The notes under the pieces were generated by a model that saw nothing but the letters and a program-made list of their open reading frames with translations, was not told where the DNA came from and made no database searches. A stretch of 64,000 nucleotides of DNA from Longispora fulva (GTDB lineage: Bacteria; Actinomycetota; Actinomycetes; Mycobacteriales; Micromonosporaceae): contig NZ_JADOUF010000001.1 of assembly GCF_015751905.1 (NCBI RefSeq), forward strand, positions 8,245,501 through 8,309,500. Direction: 5' to 3'. A program made the position numbers and the translations under genes. Positions 34,906 to 46,900 of the stretch are shown here, one piece after another; position 1 is the stretch's first letter; every line of letters starts with the position of its first letter.

Positions 34906-37900
34906 TCCGATCCGGATGAACTGGTGGCGATCGTCGGGATGGCCTGCCGGCTGCCGGGCGGGATCGCCGGGCCGGACGACCTGTGGCGCCTGGTCAGCGA
35001 GGGGCGCGACGCTTCGGTGCCGTTCCCGGCCGACCGTGGCTGGGACCTGGGGCGGCTCTTCGACGCCGACGCCGACCGGGCCGGTACCTCGTACGTCGAC
35101 CGGGGCGGGTTCCTCGAGGGCGCCGCGGAGTTCGACGCGGACTTCTTCGGCATCTCCCCCCGCGAGGCGCTGGCCATGGACCCCCAGCAGCGGCTGCTGC
35201 TGGAGACCTCGTGGGAGGCGCTGGAGCACGCCGGGATCGACGCGTCCCGGTTGAAGGGCACCGACGTCGGCGTCTTCTCCGGCGTGATGGACCAGGGATA
35301 CGGCACCGCCGGCGCGGTGCCGGAGGAGCTGGAGGCCTTCGTGACGACGGGTACCGCCTCCAGCGTCGCGTCCGGCCGGGTCTCCTACGTGTTCGGTTTC
35401 CAGGGGCCGGCGATCACCGTGGACACGGCCTGCTCCTCGTCGCTGGTCGCCCTGCACCTGGCCGCCCAGGCCCTGCGGCACGGCGAGTGCTCGCTGGCGT
35501 TGGCCGGCGGTGCCACGGTGATGGCCACGCCCCGGACGTTCGTCGAGTTCTCCCGGCAGCGGGCACTGGCCGGCGACGGCCGGTGCAAGTCCTTCGCCTC
35601 CGCCGCCGACGGCACCGGCTGGGCCGAGGGCGCCGGCGTGCTGGTTCTCGAACGCCTGCGCGACGCCCGGCGGCACGGGCACCGGATCCTGGCCGTCCTG
35701 CGCGGCTCCGCGGTGAACCAGGACGGCGCCTCCAACGGCCTCACCGCCCCCAGCGGCCAGGCGCAGCAGCGGGTCATCCGGCAGGCACTGCGCTCGGCGG
35801 GGCTGGGTCCGGCGGACATCGACGCGGTCGAGGGACACGGGACGGGGACCGTGCTGGGCGACCCGATCGAGGCCGAGGCGCTGCTGGCCACGTACGGCCA
35901 GGGCAGGGAAGAGCCGCTGTGGCTCGGTTCGCTGAAGTCGAACGTCGGCCACACCCAGGCCGCGGCCGGCGTCGTCGGCGTGATCAAGATGATCGAGGCG
36001 CTGCGGCACGCCGTCCTGCCGGCCACGCTCAACGTGGACGAGCCGACCTCGCGGGTCGACTGGTCGACCGGTGCGGTGGCGCTGCTGACCGAGAGCAGGT
36101 CGTGGCCGGACAGCGGTCGGCCGCGGCGTGCCGGGGTCTCCAGCTTCGGTCTGAGCGGGACGAACGCGCACGTGATCCTGGAGGAGGCACCGCAGCCGTC
36201 TTCCGTTCTGCCTGCCGGCCCGATCCCTTCGGCTGTACCCGTGGCGTCGCCACCGGTCGTGCCGCTCGTCGTGTCCGCCCGCGGTGCGGAGGCGCTGCGC
36301 CGGCAGGCCCGACGGCTGGCCGACGTCGTCGAGACCGCCGACGAGTGGACTGACGTCGCCAGGGCCCTGATCGACCGGCGGACGGTCATGAACGAGCGCG
36401 CGGTGGTGCTCGCCAGCTCGCGCGACGAGGCGCTGGCCGGCCTGCGGGCCCTGGCGTCGGACGAGCCCAACCCTCTCGTGGTGCGGGGCGGCGTCGCCGC
36501 CTCGGACGGATCCTCGGGTGTCGTCCTCGTCTTCCCCGGCCAGGGATCACAGTGGATCGGGATGGGGCGCGAACTGCTCGACACGTCGCCGGTGTTCGCC
36601 GAACTGGTCGGCGAGTGCGCCCGGCACGCCGAACGGTGGGTCGACTGGTCGCTGCTCGACGTCCTCCGCGGCGAGGCCGACGTCGAGCTGCTGGAGCGCG
36701 TCGACGTCGTCCAGGTCGCCAGTTTCACGATGATGGTGGGCCTCGCGGCGGTGTGGGCGGCCGCGGGGGTGCGACCCGACGCGGTCGTCGGCCACTCGCA
36801 AGGGGAGATCGCCGCGGCGTACGTGGCCGGAGCCCTCTCGCTGGCGGACGCCATGCGGGTCGTCGCGGTGCGCAGCCAGGCGATCGCCGCGACGCTGTCG
36901 GGTCGAGGCGGCATGGCCTCGGCCCCTCTCGAGGCCTCCGACGCCGAGGCCCTGGTGGAGAAGTGGGCCGGTCGGGTGCAGGTCGCCGCGGTCAACGGCC
37001 CGTCCTCGGTGGTCCTGTCCGGTGAGACGGAGGCCCTGGAGGAGGCGCTGAACGCGCTGACCGAGCGGGGCGTCGAGGTCCGGCGGGTGGCGGTCGACTA
37101 CGCGTCGCACAGCAGCCAGGTGGAGATCATCCGGGAGAGCCTGGCCGTGGCGCTGGAGGGTCTGCTGCCCGGGGCGCCGACCGTGCCGTTCCATTCGACC
37201 GTCACCCTGAGCCGGGTCGAGGACGCCGGGGTGCTGGACGGCGACTACTGGTACCGCAACCTGCGCGAACCCGTCCGCTTCGGTCCCACCATCGCCCGCC
37301 TCCTGAGCCAGGGCTTCACAGCGTTCGTCGAGATCAGCGCCCATCCGGTACTCGTCCAACCGGTCGCGGCGACGGTCGACGAGGCGCGGGAGAACGCTGT
37401 CGTGGCCGGTTCGCTGCGGCGCAACGACGGCGGCCTCCGTCGCCTGGCGCTGTCCATGGCCGAGCTGTTCGTCCGGGGCGTGGCCGTGGACTGGCGCGGC
37501 ATGCTCCCGACCGTCGACAGTGGCGGGTGGGTCGAGCTGCCGACGTACCCCTTCGAGCGGCAGCGCTTCTGGCTGCGCCCGGAGCCCGTCGCCGACGCGT
37601 CGCGGCTGGGCCTGGCGGAGACCGGACACCCGCTGCTCGGCGCGCTCGTGGGACTGCCAGAGTCCGGCGGCCTCGTGGCCACCGCCCGGTGGTCGGTGGC
37701 GGGGCTCCCGTGGCTCTCCGCCGACGCCCCGGCCGGCGACACCATCCCGGTGCCCGAGGCGGCCCTGGTGGAGCTGGCACTGCGGGTGGGTGACGAGGTC
37801 GACGCACCGGTCGTCGACGAGCTGACCATCGACCGGCAGGTCACGGTGCCCCGGCAGGGCGGCCGCGACGTCCGGATCGTGGTCGGCGGGCCGGACCCCT

Positions 37901-40900
37901 CGGGGCGGCGGCAGATCGACGTCTATTCCCGCACCGAAGCGGCCCACGAGGAGTGGACGCGTCACGCCACCGGCACTCTGGCCAGGGCCGCCGCCATGCC
38001 GGGGGCGTCGAAGACCGACGCTTCGGTCGAGGTCGCTCTCGACGACGCGGCGCTGCCGGACGCGCACAGATACGGGATCCATCCGGTACTGCTCGACGCC
38101 GCGGTCCGCACGGCGCTCTCCCCGGGCCTGCGCGCCAGGAGTTGGCGGGGCGTCCAGCTGCTGGCCTCGGGTGCGTCCGCTGTGGACGTCCGGTCGACGG
38201 CCGACGGCCAGCGGGCGTTCCGCCTCGAGCTGGCCGGTCCGACCGGGCAGCCGGTCATGGTGGTGGACAAGGTCGTGGCCGAGCCCGTGGAGCTGGCCCC
38301 GGTCACCGTCGCAGGCTCCCCGGCCGGGCTGTTCCGCGTCGACTGGGTCGACCACCCGATGCCGCCCGGCTCCGCGGCCCGCCCGGCCGCACAGTACGTC
38401 ACCGGTGTCGACGACGTCGCCGCCGCGACGGCCGACCTGCTGGTCCACGAGGTCGACACCGCGGCGGGCGACCCGTGTGCCGTGGTCACGACGGTGCTCG
38501 GCGTGCTGCAGGCGTTCGTCGCCCGGCCGGCCCGGGACGACGCCCGACTGGTGGTCGTCACGCCGGAGGGCGAGGAGATCGCCGCGGCCGCCGTGTGGGG
38601 GCTGGTGCGTTCGGCACAGTCGGAACATCCCGGTCGGCTCGTCCTCGTGGCGACCGACGCCGCTTCCAGGGCGGCCGGGACGGTGATGGCGGCGGCGCTG
38701 ACCGGCGAACCGCAGCTGCGGCTGCGGGATGGCCGGGCGTCGGTCCCCCGGCTCGCCCGCCTTGCCCCGGTCGCGACACCCGCCGTGGCTCGACCAATCA
38801 GCCCGGCCGCGACATCCCCTGAAGCCGGGCCGCTCGACCAGGCCGTGACTTCGCCCGGAGCCCGCCCGCTCGCCCCGGCCGCGACACCCGCCGGAGCCAG
38901 GCCGCTCGATCCCGAAGGCACGGTTCTGATCACCGGCGGCACCGGAACCCTCGCGGCCGTGACCGCCCGGCACCTCGTCATCGAGCACGGGGTCCGGAAC
39001 CTGATCCTGGCCAGCCGCAGTGGCCCCGCAGCCGAGGGTGCCGCCGAGCTGCGCGACGACCTGGTCGCGCTCGGCGCGAACGTCCAGCTCGCCGCCGTCG
39101 ACGTGGCGGACCGGGTCCAGCTGGCGGCCCTGCTGGAGGCGGTGCCGGCGGAGCGACCGCTGACGGCCGTCGTGCACACCGCCGGGGTACTCGACGACGC
39201 CGTCGTCACGGCACTGAGCGCGGAACGGTTCGGCACGGTGTTCCGCCCGAAGCTGGACGCGGCCCGGCACCTGCACGACCTGACCCGCGACCTCGACCTC
39301 GCGGCGTTCGTGATGTATTCCTCGGCCGCCGGCGTGCTCGGCAATCCGGGCCAGGGCAACTACGCCGCCGCCAACGCCGCGGTGGACGCGCTGGCTGGGG
39401 AACGCCGGCGCGCCGGCCTGCCGGCCGTGTCCCTCGCCTGGGGCTACTGGGAGCAGGCCAGTGGCCTCACCCGCCACCTGGGCCAGGCCGACCTGCGGCG
39501 AAACCAGGGCATCGGCATGGTCGGACTGTCCAACGAGGACGGGATGGCGTTGCTGGACCGGGCGCTCCGGGGCGACACCGACGCCGCGCTGGTGGCCGCG
39601 GGATTCGACCTGACGGCGCTGCGTGCCGCCGACGACACCCGGATGCCGCCGGTACTCCGCGGCCTCGTCCCCGCCAGGCGACCGGTCGCCAGGGCCGCCG
39701 CCCGGACCGGGACGTCGCTGGCCGAGCGGATCCGGGCGTTGCCGACGGCGGAACAGCAGCTCGACGCCCTGCTCGACCTGGTGCGCCGGCAGTGCGCCCT
39801 CGTCCTCGGCCACGCGAACATCGACGCCGTCCGGGTCGACCGGACGTTCAAGGAATCGGGCTTCGACTCGCTCACCGCGCTCGAACTGCGCAACCGGCTC
39901 GCCTCGGCGACCGGCCTGACGCTGTCCCCGGCGATGATCTTCGACTACCCGCGGCCCAAGGCGCTCGCCGGTCACCTGCGGACCAAGATCCTCGGCGAGG
40001 CGGCGGGTCGGCCGGCGACCGGGCGGACCGGGTCTGCGGTCGACGAGCCGATCGCCATCGTCTCGATGGCCTGCCGGTTCCCCGGCGGGGTGCGCAGCCC
40101 CGAGGACCTGTGGCGGGTACTCAGCGGGGAGATCGACGCGGTCACCGAGTTCCCCGCGGACCGCGGCTGGGACATCGAGCGGCTGTTCGATCCCGACCCG
40201 GACCATCCGGGTACCACCTATGTCCGGCACGGTGCGTTCCTCGACGACGCCGCCGGGTTCGACGCCGCGTTCTTCGGCATCTCGCCGCACGAGGCGTTGG
40301 CGATGGACCCCCAGCAGCGCCTGCTGATGGAGACCTCCTGGGAGCTGTTCGAGCGGGCCGGCATCGACCCCTCCGGCCTGTCCGGCCAGGACGTCGGCGT
40401 GTTCGTGGGGGTCAACAGCCACGACTGGACCGTGCGCACCCACTACGCGTCCGACGTCGAGGGTTTCCGGCTGACCGGCGGCTCCGGCAGCGTCATCTCG
40501 GGGCGGGTGGCCTACCACCTGGGCCTCGAGGGCCCGGCGATCACCGTCGACACCGCATGCTCCTCCTCGCTGGTCGCCCTGCACCTGGCCGCGCAGTCCG
40601 TGCGCAACGGCGAGTGCTCGATGGCGCTCGCCGGTGGCGTGATGGTGATGGGCACCGTGGAGACCTTCGTCGAGTTCTCCCGGCAGCGCGGGCTGGCGCC
40701 GGACGGTCGGTGCAAGGCCTTCGCCGACGCCGCGGACGGCACCGGCTGGTCGGAGGGGGTCGGGCTGCTGCTGGTCGAGCCGCTGTCCCAGGCCCGCGAG
40801 CGCGGGCACCACGTGTTGGCGGTGCTGCGGGGCACGGCCGTGAACCAGGACGGCGCGTCCAACGGCCTGACGGCTCCGAACGGTCCGGCGCAGCAACGCG

Positions 40901-43900
40901 TGATCCGCCGGGCGCTCACCGCCGCCGGTCTGCGCCCCGACGAGGTCGACGCCGTGGAGGGGCACGGCACCGGTACCACGCTCGGCGACCCGATCGAGGC
41001 GCACGCGCTGCTGGAGGCCTACGGCAGGGACCGCCCGGCCGACCGCCCGCTCTGGCTCGGGTCGGTGAAGTCGAACATCGGTCACACCCAGGCGGCGGCC
41101 GGCGTGGCCGGGGTGATCAAGATGGTGCTGGCGATGCGGCACGGCGTCCTGCCCAGGACGCTGCACGTCGATGCGCCCTCGACCCACGTGGACTGGTCGG
41201 CGGGCGCGGTCCAGCTGCTCACCGAGGCCCGGGACTGGCCGCGCGACGGGCGTCCGCGCCGGGCGGGGGTGTCCTCGTTCGGCATCGGCGGCACGAACGC
41301 CCACGTGATCATCGAACAGGCCGCCGACCAGGCGGAACCACACCGGACCGAGCCGATCCAGGTCGAGCCGAACCACGCCGAGTTGAATCACGTCGAGGCG
41401 AGCCAGACCGAGCCACACCAGGTCGACTCGGACCTCGCCGCGTCGGAGTCGTCCCACCACGATGCCTGGGTACCGGTCCCGCTGTCCGGCCGCACCCCAG
41501 CGGCGTTGCGCGCCCAGGCCGGCCGGCTCGCGGGCTTCCTGGAGTCCCGCCCGGAGGTGGCCGTCGCCGACGCCGCCCTCGCGCTCGCCACCGCCCGGGC
41601 GCACCTGGACCGGCGAGCGGTCCTCGTCGTCCGGCACCGCGAGCGGCTCGTCGCCGATCTCCGGGCACTGGAGGGCGGCTCGGTTCCCGCCGTCGGCGGC
41701 GCACCGGTCGACGGCAAGCTGGCCTTCCTCTTCACCGGGCAGGGCAGCCAGTGGGCCGGTATGGGTCGTGAGCTGGCGGCGACGTTCCCGGTCTTCGCCG
41801 AGGCGTTCTCCGAGGCGTGTGGTGCCGTGGAGAAGCACTGGGCGGGTCACGCCGTGGAGCGGTTGTCCGACGTCGTCTTCGCCGCGGCGGGATCGGACGT
41901 CAGCCAGCTGATCGACCAGACCATGTACACGCAGGCCGGCCTGTTCGCCCTGGAGACGGCGCTGTACCGCCTCTACGCCTCGTGGGGGGTGCGCCCGGAC
42001 TTCGTCGCGGGACACTCCCTCGGCGAGCTCACGGCCGCGCACGTCAGCGGGGTGCTCGGTCTGGACGAGGCCGGGGAACTGGTCGCCGTGCGGGCCCGGC
42101 TGATGCAGGCGTTGCCGACCGGCGGGGCGATGGTCGCGGTCCAGGCGACCGAGGCCGAGGTCACGCCGCTGTTGGCGGACGCGCCGGGCGTCATCGACGT
42201 CGCGGCGGTGAACAGCGCCCGGTCGCTGGTGCTCTCCGGTGACGAGGCCGCCGTGCGGTGGGTGATGCAGGATCTCGCCCAGCTCGGCCGCAAGACCCGC
42301 AGGCTGCCGGTGAGCCACGCCTTCCACTCGCCGCTGGTGCGGCCCATGCTCGCGGAGTTCCGCGCGGTCGCCGAGTCGTTGACGTACCGGTCGGGTGTGG
42401 TGCCGGCGGTGTCCGCCGTCACCGGTCGGCTGGACACCGAGCAGCGGTGGGCGACCGCCGACTACTGGGTCGGGCAGGTCCGGGCGGCGGTGCGGTTCGG
42501 GGACGCCGTCGGCACGCTGCGCGATCACGGGGTCTCGACGTTCCTGGAGCTGGGGCCGGGCGGCGTCCTGACCGCGATGGCCGCGGAGACCGTGGACGCG
42601 TCCGCGTGCGTCGCCACGCTCCGCAAGGATGGCCGGGAAGCCGCCGACGTCGTCGCCGCACTGGGGGAACTGCACGTCCGCGGCGTGGCGCTGGACTGGC
42701 CGGCGGTCCTCGACCGGCCGGCCGGGTCCGCGGCGGTCCTCGCGACGCAGCTGCCCACCTACGCCTTCCAGAGCCGGCGGTTCTGGGTCGACGAGACGCG
42801 CACGGTGGCCGAGGTCGCCACCTCCGTGCCGGGTCCGACGGTCGAGGACGCCGACGAGAGGGAACCCCGGTTGGCGGACCGCTCGCGGGGCGACCGCGTG
42901 CGCGTCGTCCTCGACCTGATCCGGGAGTCCGCGGCGATCGTCCTGGGCTACCGGGAGGGCGAACTCGACGAGTTCGACGACGACCAGTCGTTCAAGGGCC
43001 TCGGGTTCGACTCGCTCGGCGGGGTCCGGCTCCGCAACCGGCTGCGCGACCTCACGGGTGTCGACCTGCCCGCGACGTCGGTCTTCGACTACCCGACACC
43101 GAGGGCCCTGGCGGCGTACCTGGTGGCGGAGCTCTCCGGTGGGTCTGCGGCCCCGACCGGCCCGGTTCCGGCGCGGGCGGTGGACCTCGACGAGCCCGTC
43201 GCGATCATCGGGATGAGCGTCCGGCTGCCCGGGGGCGTGGAGAGCCCCGAGGAGCTGTGGCGGCTCGTCGCCGAGGGCCGCGACGCGATCTCCGACTTCC
43301 CGACCGACCGGGGCTGGGACGTCGACCGGCTCTACCACCCGGATCCCGCGCACGCCGGGACCAGTTACACCCGCTCGGGGGGCTTCCTCTACGACGCCGC
43401 GCAGTTCGACGCCGGGCTGTTCGGGATCTCCCCGCGCGAGGCGCTGGCGATGGACCCGCAGCAACGCCTGCTCCTGGAGGCCTCCTGGGAGGCCCTGGAA
43501 CGCGCCGGCATCGACCCGCTGTCCGCCCAGGGCCAGGAGGTCGGCGTGTTCACCGGGATCGTGCACCACGACTACGCGACCCGGCTGCACCGGATCCCCG
43601 AGGAGGTCCAGGGGTACGTCATGACCGGCACCTCGCCGAGCGTCGCGTCGGGCCGGATCTCGTACGTGTTCGGATTCGAGGGGCCGGCGGTGACCGTCGA
43701 CACCGCGTGCTCCTCGTCGCTGGTCGCGATCCACCTGGCCGCCCAGGCGCTGCGGCGGGGCGAGTGCACGATGGCCCTGGCCGGCGGTGCCACGGTGATG
43801 TCCAGCCCGGACGCGTTCCTCGAGTTCTCCCGCCAGCGCGGGCTGTCCGCCGACGGCCGGTGCAAGGCCTTCTCGTCGGACGCGGACGGCACCGGCTGGT

Positions 43901-46900
43901 CCGAGGGCGTCGGCGTCGTGGTCCTGGAGCGGCTCTCGGTGGCTGTGGAGCGTGGCCACCGGGTGCTGGCCGTGGTCCGCGGGTCCGCCGTCAACCAGGA
44001 CGGCGCGTCCAACGGCCTGACCGCGCCGAACGGCCCGTCGCAGCAACGGGTGATCCGGCGGGCCCTCGCATCGGCCGACCTGGGCCCGGCGGACATCGAC
44101 GTCGTGGAGGCGCACGGGACCGGGACGATGCTGGGCGACCCGATCGAGGCCCAGGCGCTGCTCGCGACGTACGGGCGGGGCCGGGATCCGCAGCTGCCGC
44201 TGTGGCTCGGGTCGTTGAAGTCGAACATCGGGCACACCCAGGCCGCCGCGGGCGTGGCCGGTGTGATCAAGATGGTCGAGGCGCTGCGGCACGGCGTCCT
44301 GCCCGCGACGATGCACGTCGGGGAGCCCACGGCGCAGGTCGACTGGTCCTCCGGCGCCGTCCGGCTGTTGACCGAGGCTCGGGAGTGGCCGCAGACCGGC
44401 CGCCCGCGCCGGGCCGCGGTCTCCGCCTTCGGAGCCAGCGGCACCAACGCGCACCTGATCCTCGAGGAGGCCCCGCGCGAACAGGTCCCGGGCTCCACCG
44501 GGACCCCGCCACCGTCGGGCGTCGTGCCGTTGGTGGTCTCCGCCAGGACCGCCCGGTCGCTGGCCGCGCAGGCCACCCGGCTGACCGGCTTCCTGGAGGG
44601 CGGAGCAGGGTCGGCCCTGCCTGCGACGGCGTCGGCGCTGGCCCGGAACCGGGCGACCCTGTCGGAGCGGGCCGTCGTCCTGGCCGGAACGCGCGAGGAG
44701 GCGCTGGAAGGTCTGGCCGCGCTCGCCCGCGGTGAGCTGGCACCCAACCTGACCACGGGAACGGTGGTCGGATCCGGTGCGCCGGGCCGGCTCGTGTTCG
44801 TCTTCCCCGGCCAGGGTTCGCAATGGGCCGGCATGGGGCGGGCGCTGCTGGAGACCTCCCGGGTGTTCCGGGACCGGATCGAGGAGTGCGCGCGGGCGTT
44901 CGAGCCCTGGGTGGACTGGTCGTTGGTCGACGTCCTGCGCGGCGAGGTGGACGAAGGGACGCTCGAGCGGGTGGACGTCGTCCAGCCGGCGAGCTTCGCC
45001 ATGATGGTCGCACTCGCAGCGCTCTGGGAGTCGACGGGCGTCGTGCCCGACGCGGTGCTGGGACACTCCCAGGGCGAGATCGCTGCGGCGTGCGTCGCCG
45101 GGGCGCTGTCCTTGGCGGACGCGGCCCGCATCGTCGCGGTACGCAGCCAGGCGATCGCTGCCACCCTGTCGGGCCGGGGCGGCATGGCGTCGGTGATGCT
45201 CGGCGTGGACGAGGTGCGCGACCGGCTCGCGGCCTGGGACGGCCGACTCGAGGTGGCCGTGGTGAACGGGCCGGCCGCCGTCGTGATCGCCGGCGACCAG
45301 GAGGCGCTGACCGAGGCTCTCGAGTCGCTGGCCGGCGACGGGGTCCGGGCCCGGCTGGTGCCCGTCGACTACGCCTCCCACACCCGTCACGTCGAGGACA
45401 TCGAGGACGCGCTGGCCCAGGCGCTGGCCGCGATCGACGCCGGGACGCCGAGCGTTCCCTTCTACTCGACGGTGACCGGTGGCTGGCTCGACGGCGCAGA
45501 ACCCCTCGACAGCGGGTACTGGTACCGGAACCTGCGCCGACCGGTCGGCTTCGGTCCGGCGGTCGCGGACCTGTTGACGCAGGGCTTCGGGGTGTTCCTG
45601 GAGGTCAGCGCGCATCCGGTCCTGGTGCAGCCGATGACGGACATCGTCGATGACGTCCAGCGGCCGCAGGGCGGCGTCCGGCCGGTCGTCGGCGGCACCC
45701 TGCGCCGCGATGTCGACGGCTCCGCGTGCTTCCTGTCCTCGGCCGCGCGGCTGTTCGTCAGCGGCGTCCCGGTCGACTGGACGTCGACCCTGCCCGTGGC
45801 TCCCGCGGCCGACCTGCCCACCTACGCCTTCGAGCACCAGCACTACTGGCTGCGGGAGGCCACCACCGACGCCGATCAGACGGTCACCAGCGCCGACGCC
45901 GGTTTCTGGACCGCGGTCGACGGGGCGGACTCCGACGGCCTCGCCGGGTTGCTGCGGCTGTCCGCCGGCCAGAGCGAGGCCCTCAGCACCGTCCTGCCGG
46001 CCCTCGTCGACTGGCGGAGGGCCAGCCAGAGCCGGTCGACCGCGGAGAGGTTGCGGTACGCCGTCGACTGGGTTCCGCTCCAGCGTGAGGCTCTGGGCGT
46101 ACCCGCCGGCAGGTGGCTCGTGGTCGGGCCCGGCGGCGACGGTACCCTCCTGGAGACCCTGCGGAGCAAGGGCCTGGACCTGGTGTCGCTCGAGGTCGCA
46201 GCGGACACGACCCGGTCTGATCTCGTTGATCTGCTCACTCCGCTGCTCGCCGCGCACGACGTGTCGGGGGTGTTGTCCCTGCTCGCGCTCGACGACGGCG
46301 CGCAGGACCCGACGGCGCTGACGGTGTCCACCCTCACCCTGATCCAGGCGCTCGGCACGGCGGGGGCCACCGCGCCGCTGTGGTGCCTGACCCGCGGTGC
46401 GGTGAACGTCGGCATCCGCGACTCCTTGTCCGCGCCGGCGCAGGCCGCGCTGTGGGGCCTGGGCCGGGCGGCGGCGCTCGAGCGGCTCGACCGTTGGGGC
46501 GGGCTGATCGACATGCCCGCCGAGTCCGACGGCCGGGCCGTCGGGCACCTGCTCGGCGTCCTGAACGGGGCGTCGGGTGAGGACCAACTGGCGATCCGGC
46601 GCTCCGGGGTCTACGTCAGGCGCCTGCGGCGCGGATCCCCGGCCGCCGAAACGGTCGGCGACCGCCACTGGCAGCCGCGGGACACGGTCGTGGTGACCGG
46701 CGGAGCCGAGGGGCTCGGGCGGCACGTCTCGCTGTGGCTCGCGCAATCCGGGGCCGAGCGACTGGTGGTCACCACCAGCGCCCGCACCCCCGACGGGAGC
46801 GTCGGCGCCCTGCGGGACGGGCTGGCGGAGCTGGGCCTGGACACGGTCGTCGCGTCGTGCGAGGACTCCGACCGGGACACGTTGGCCGGGCTCCTCACCC

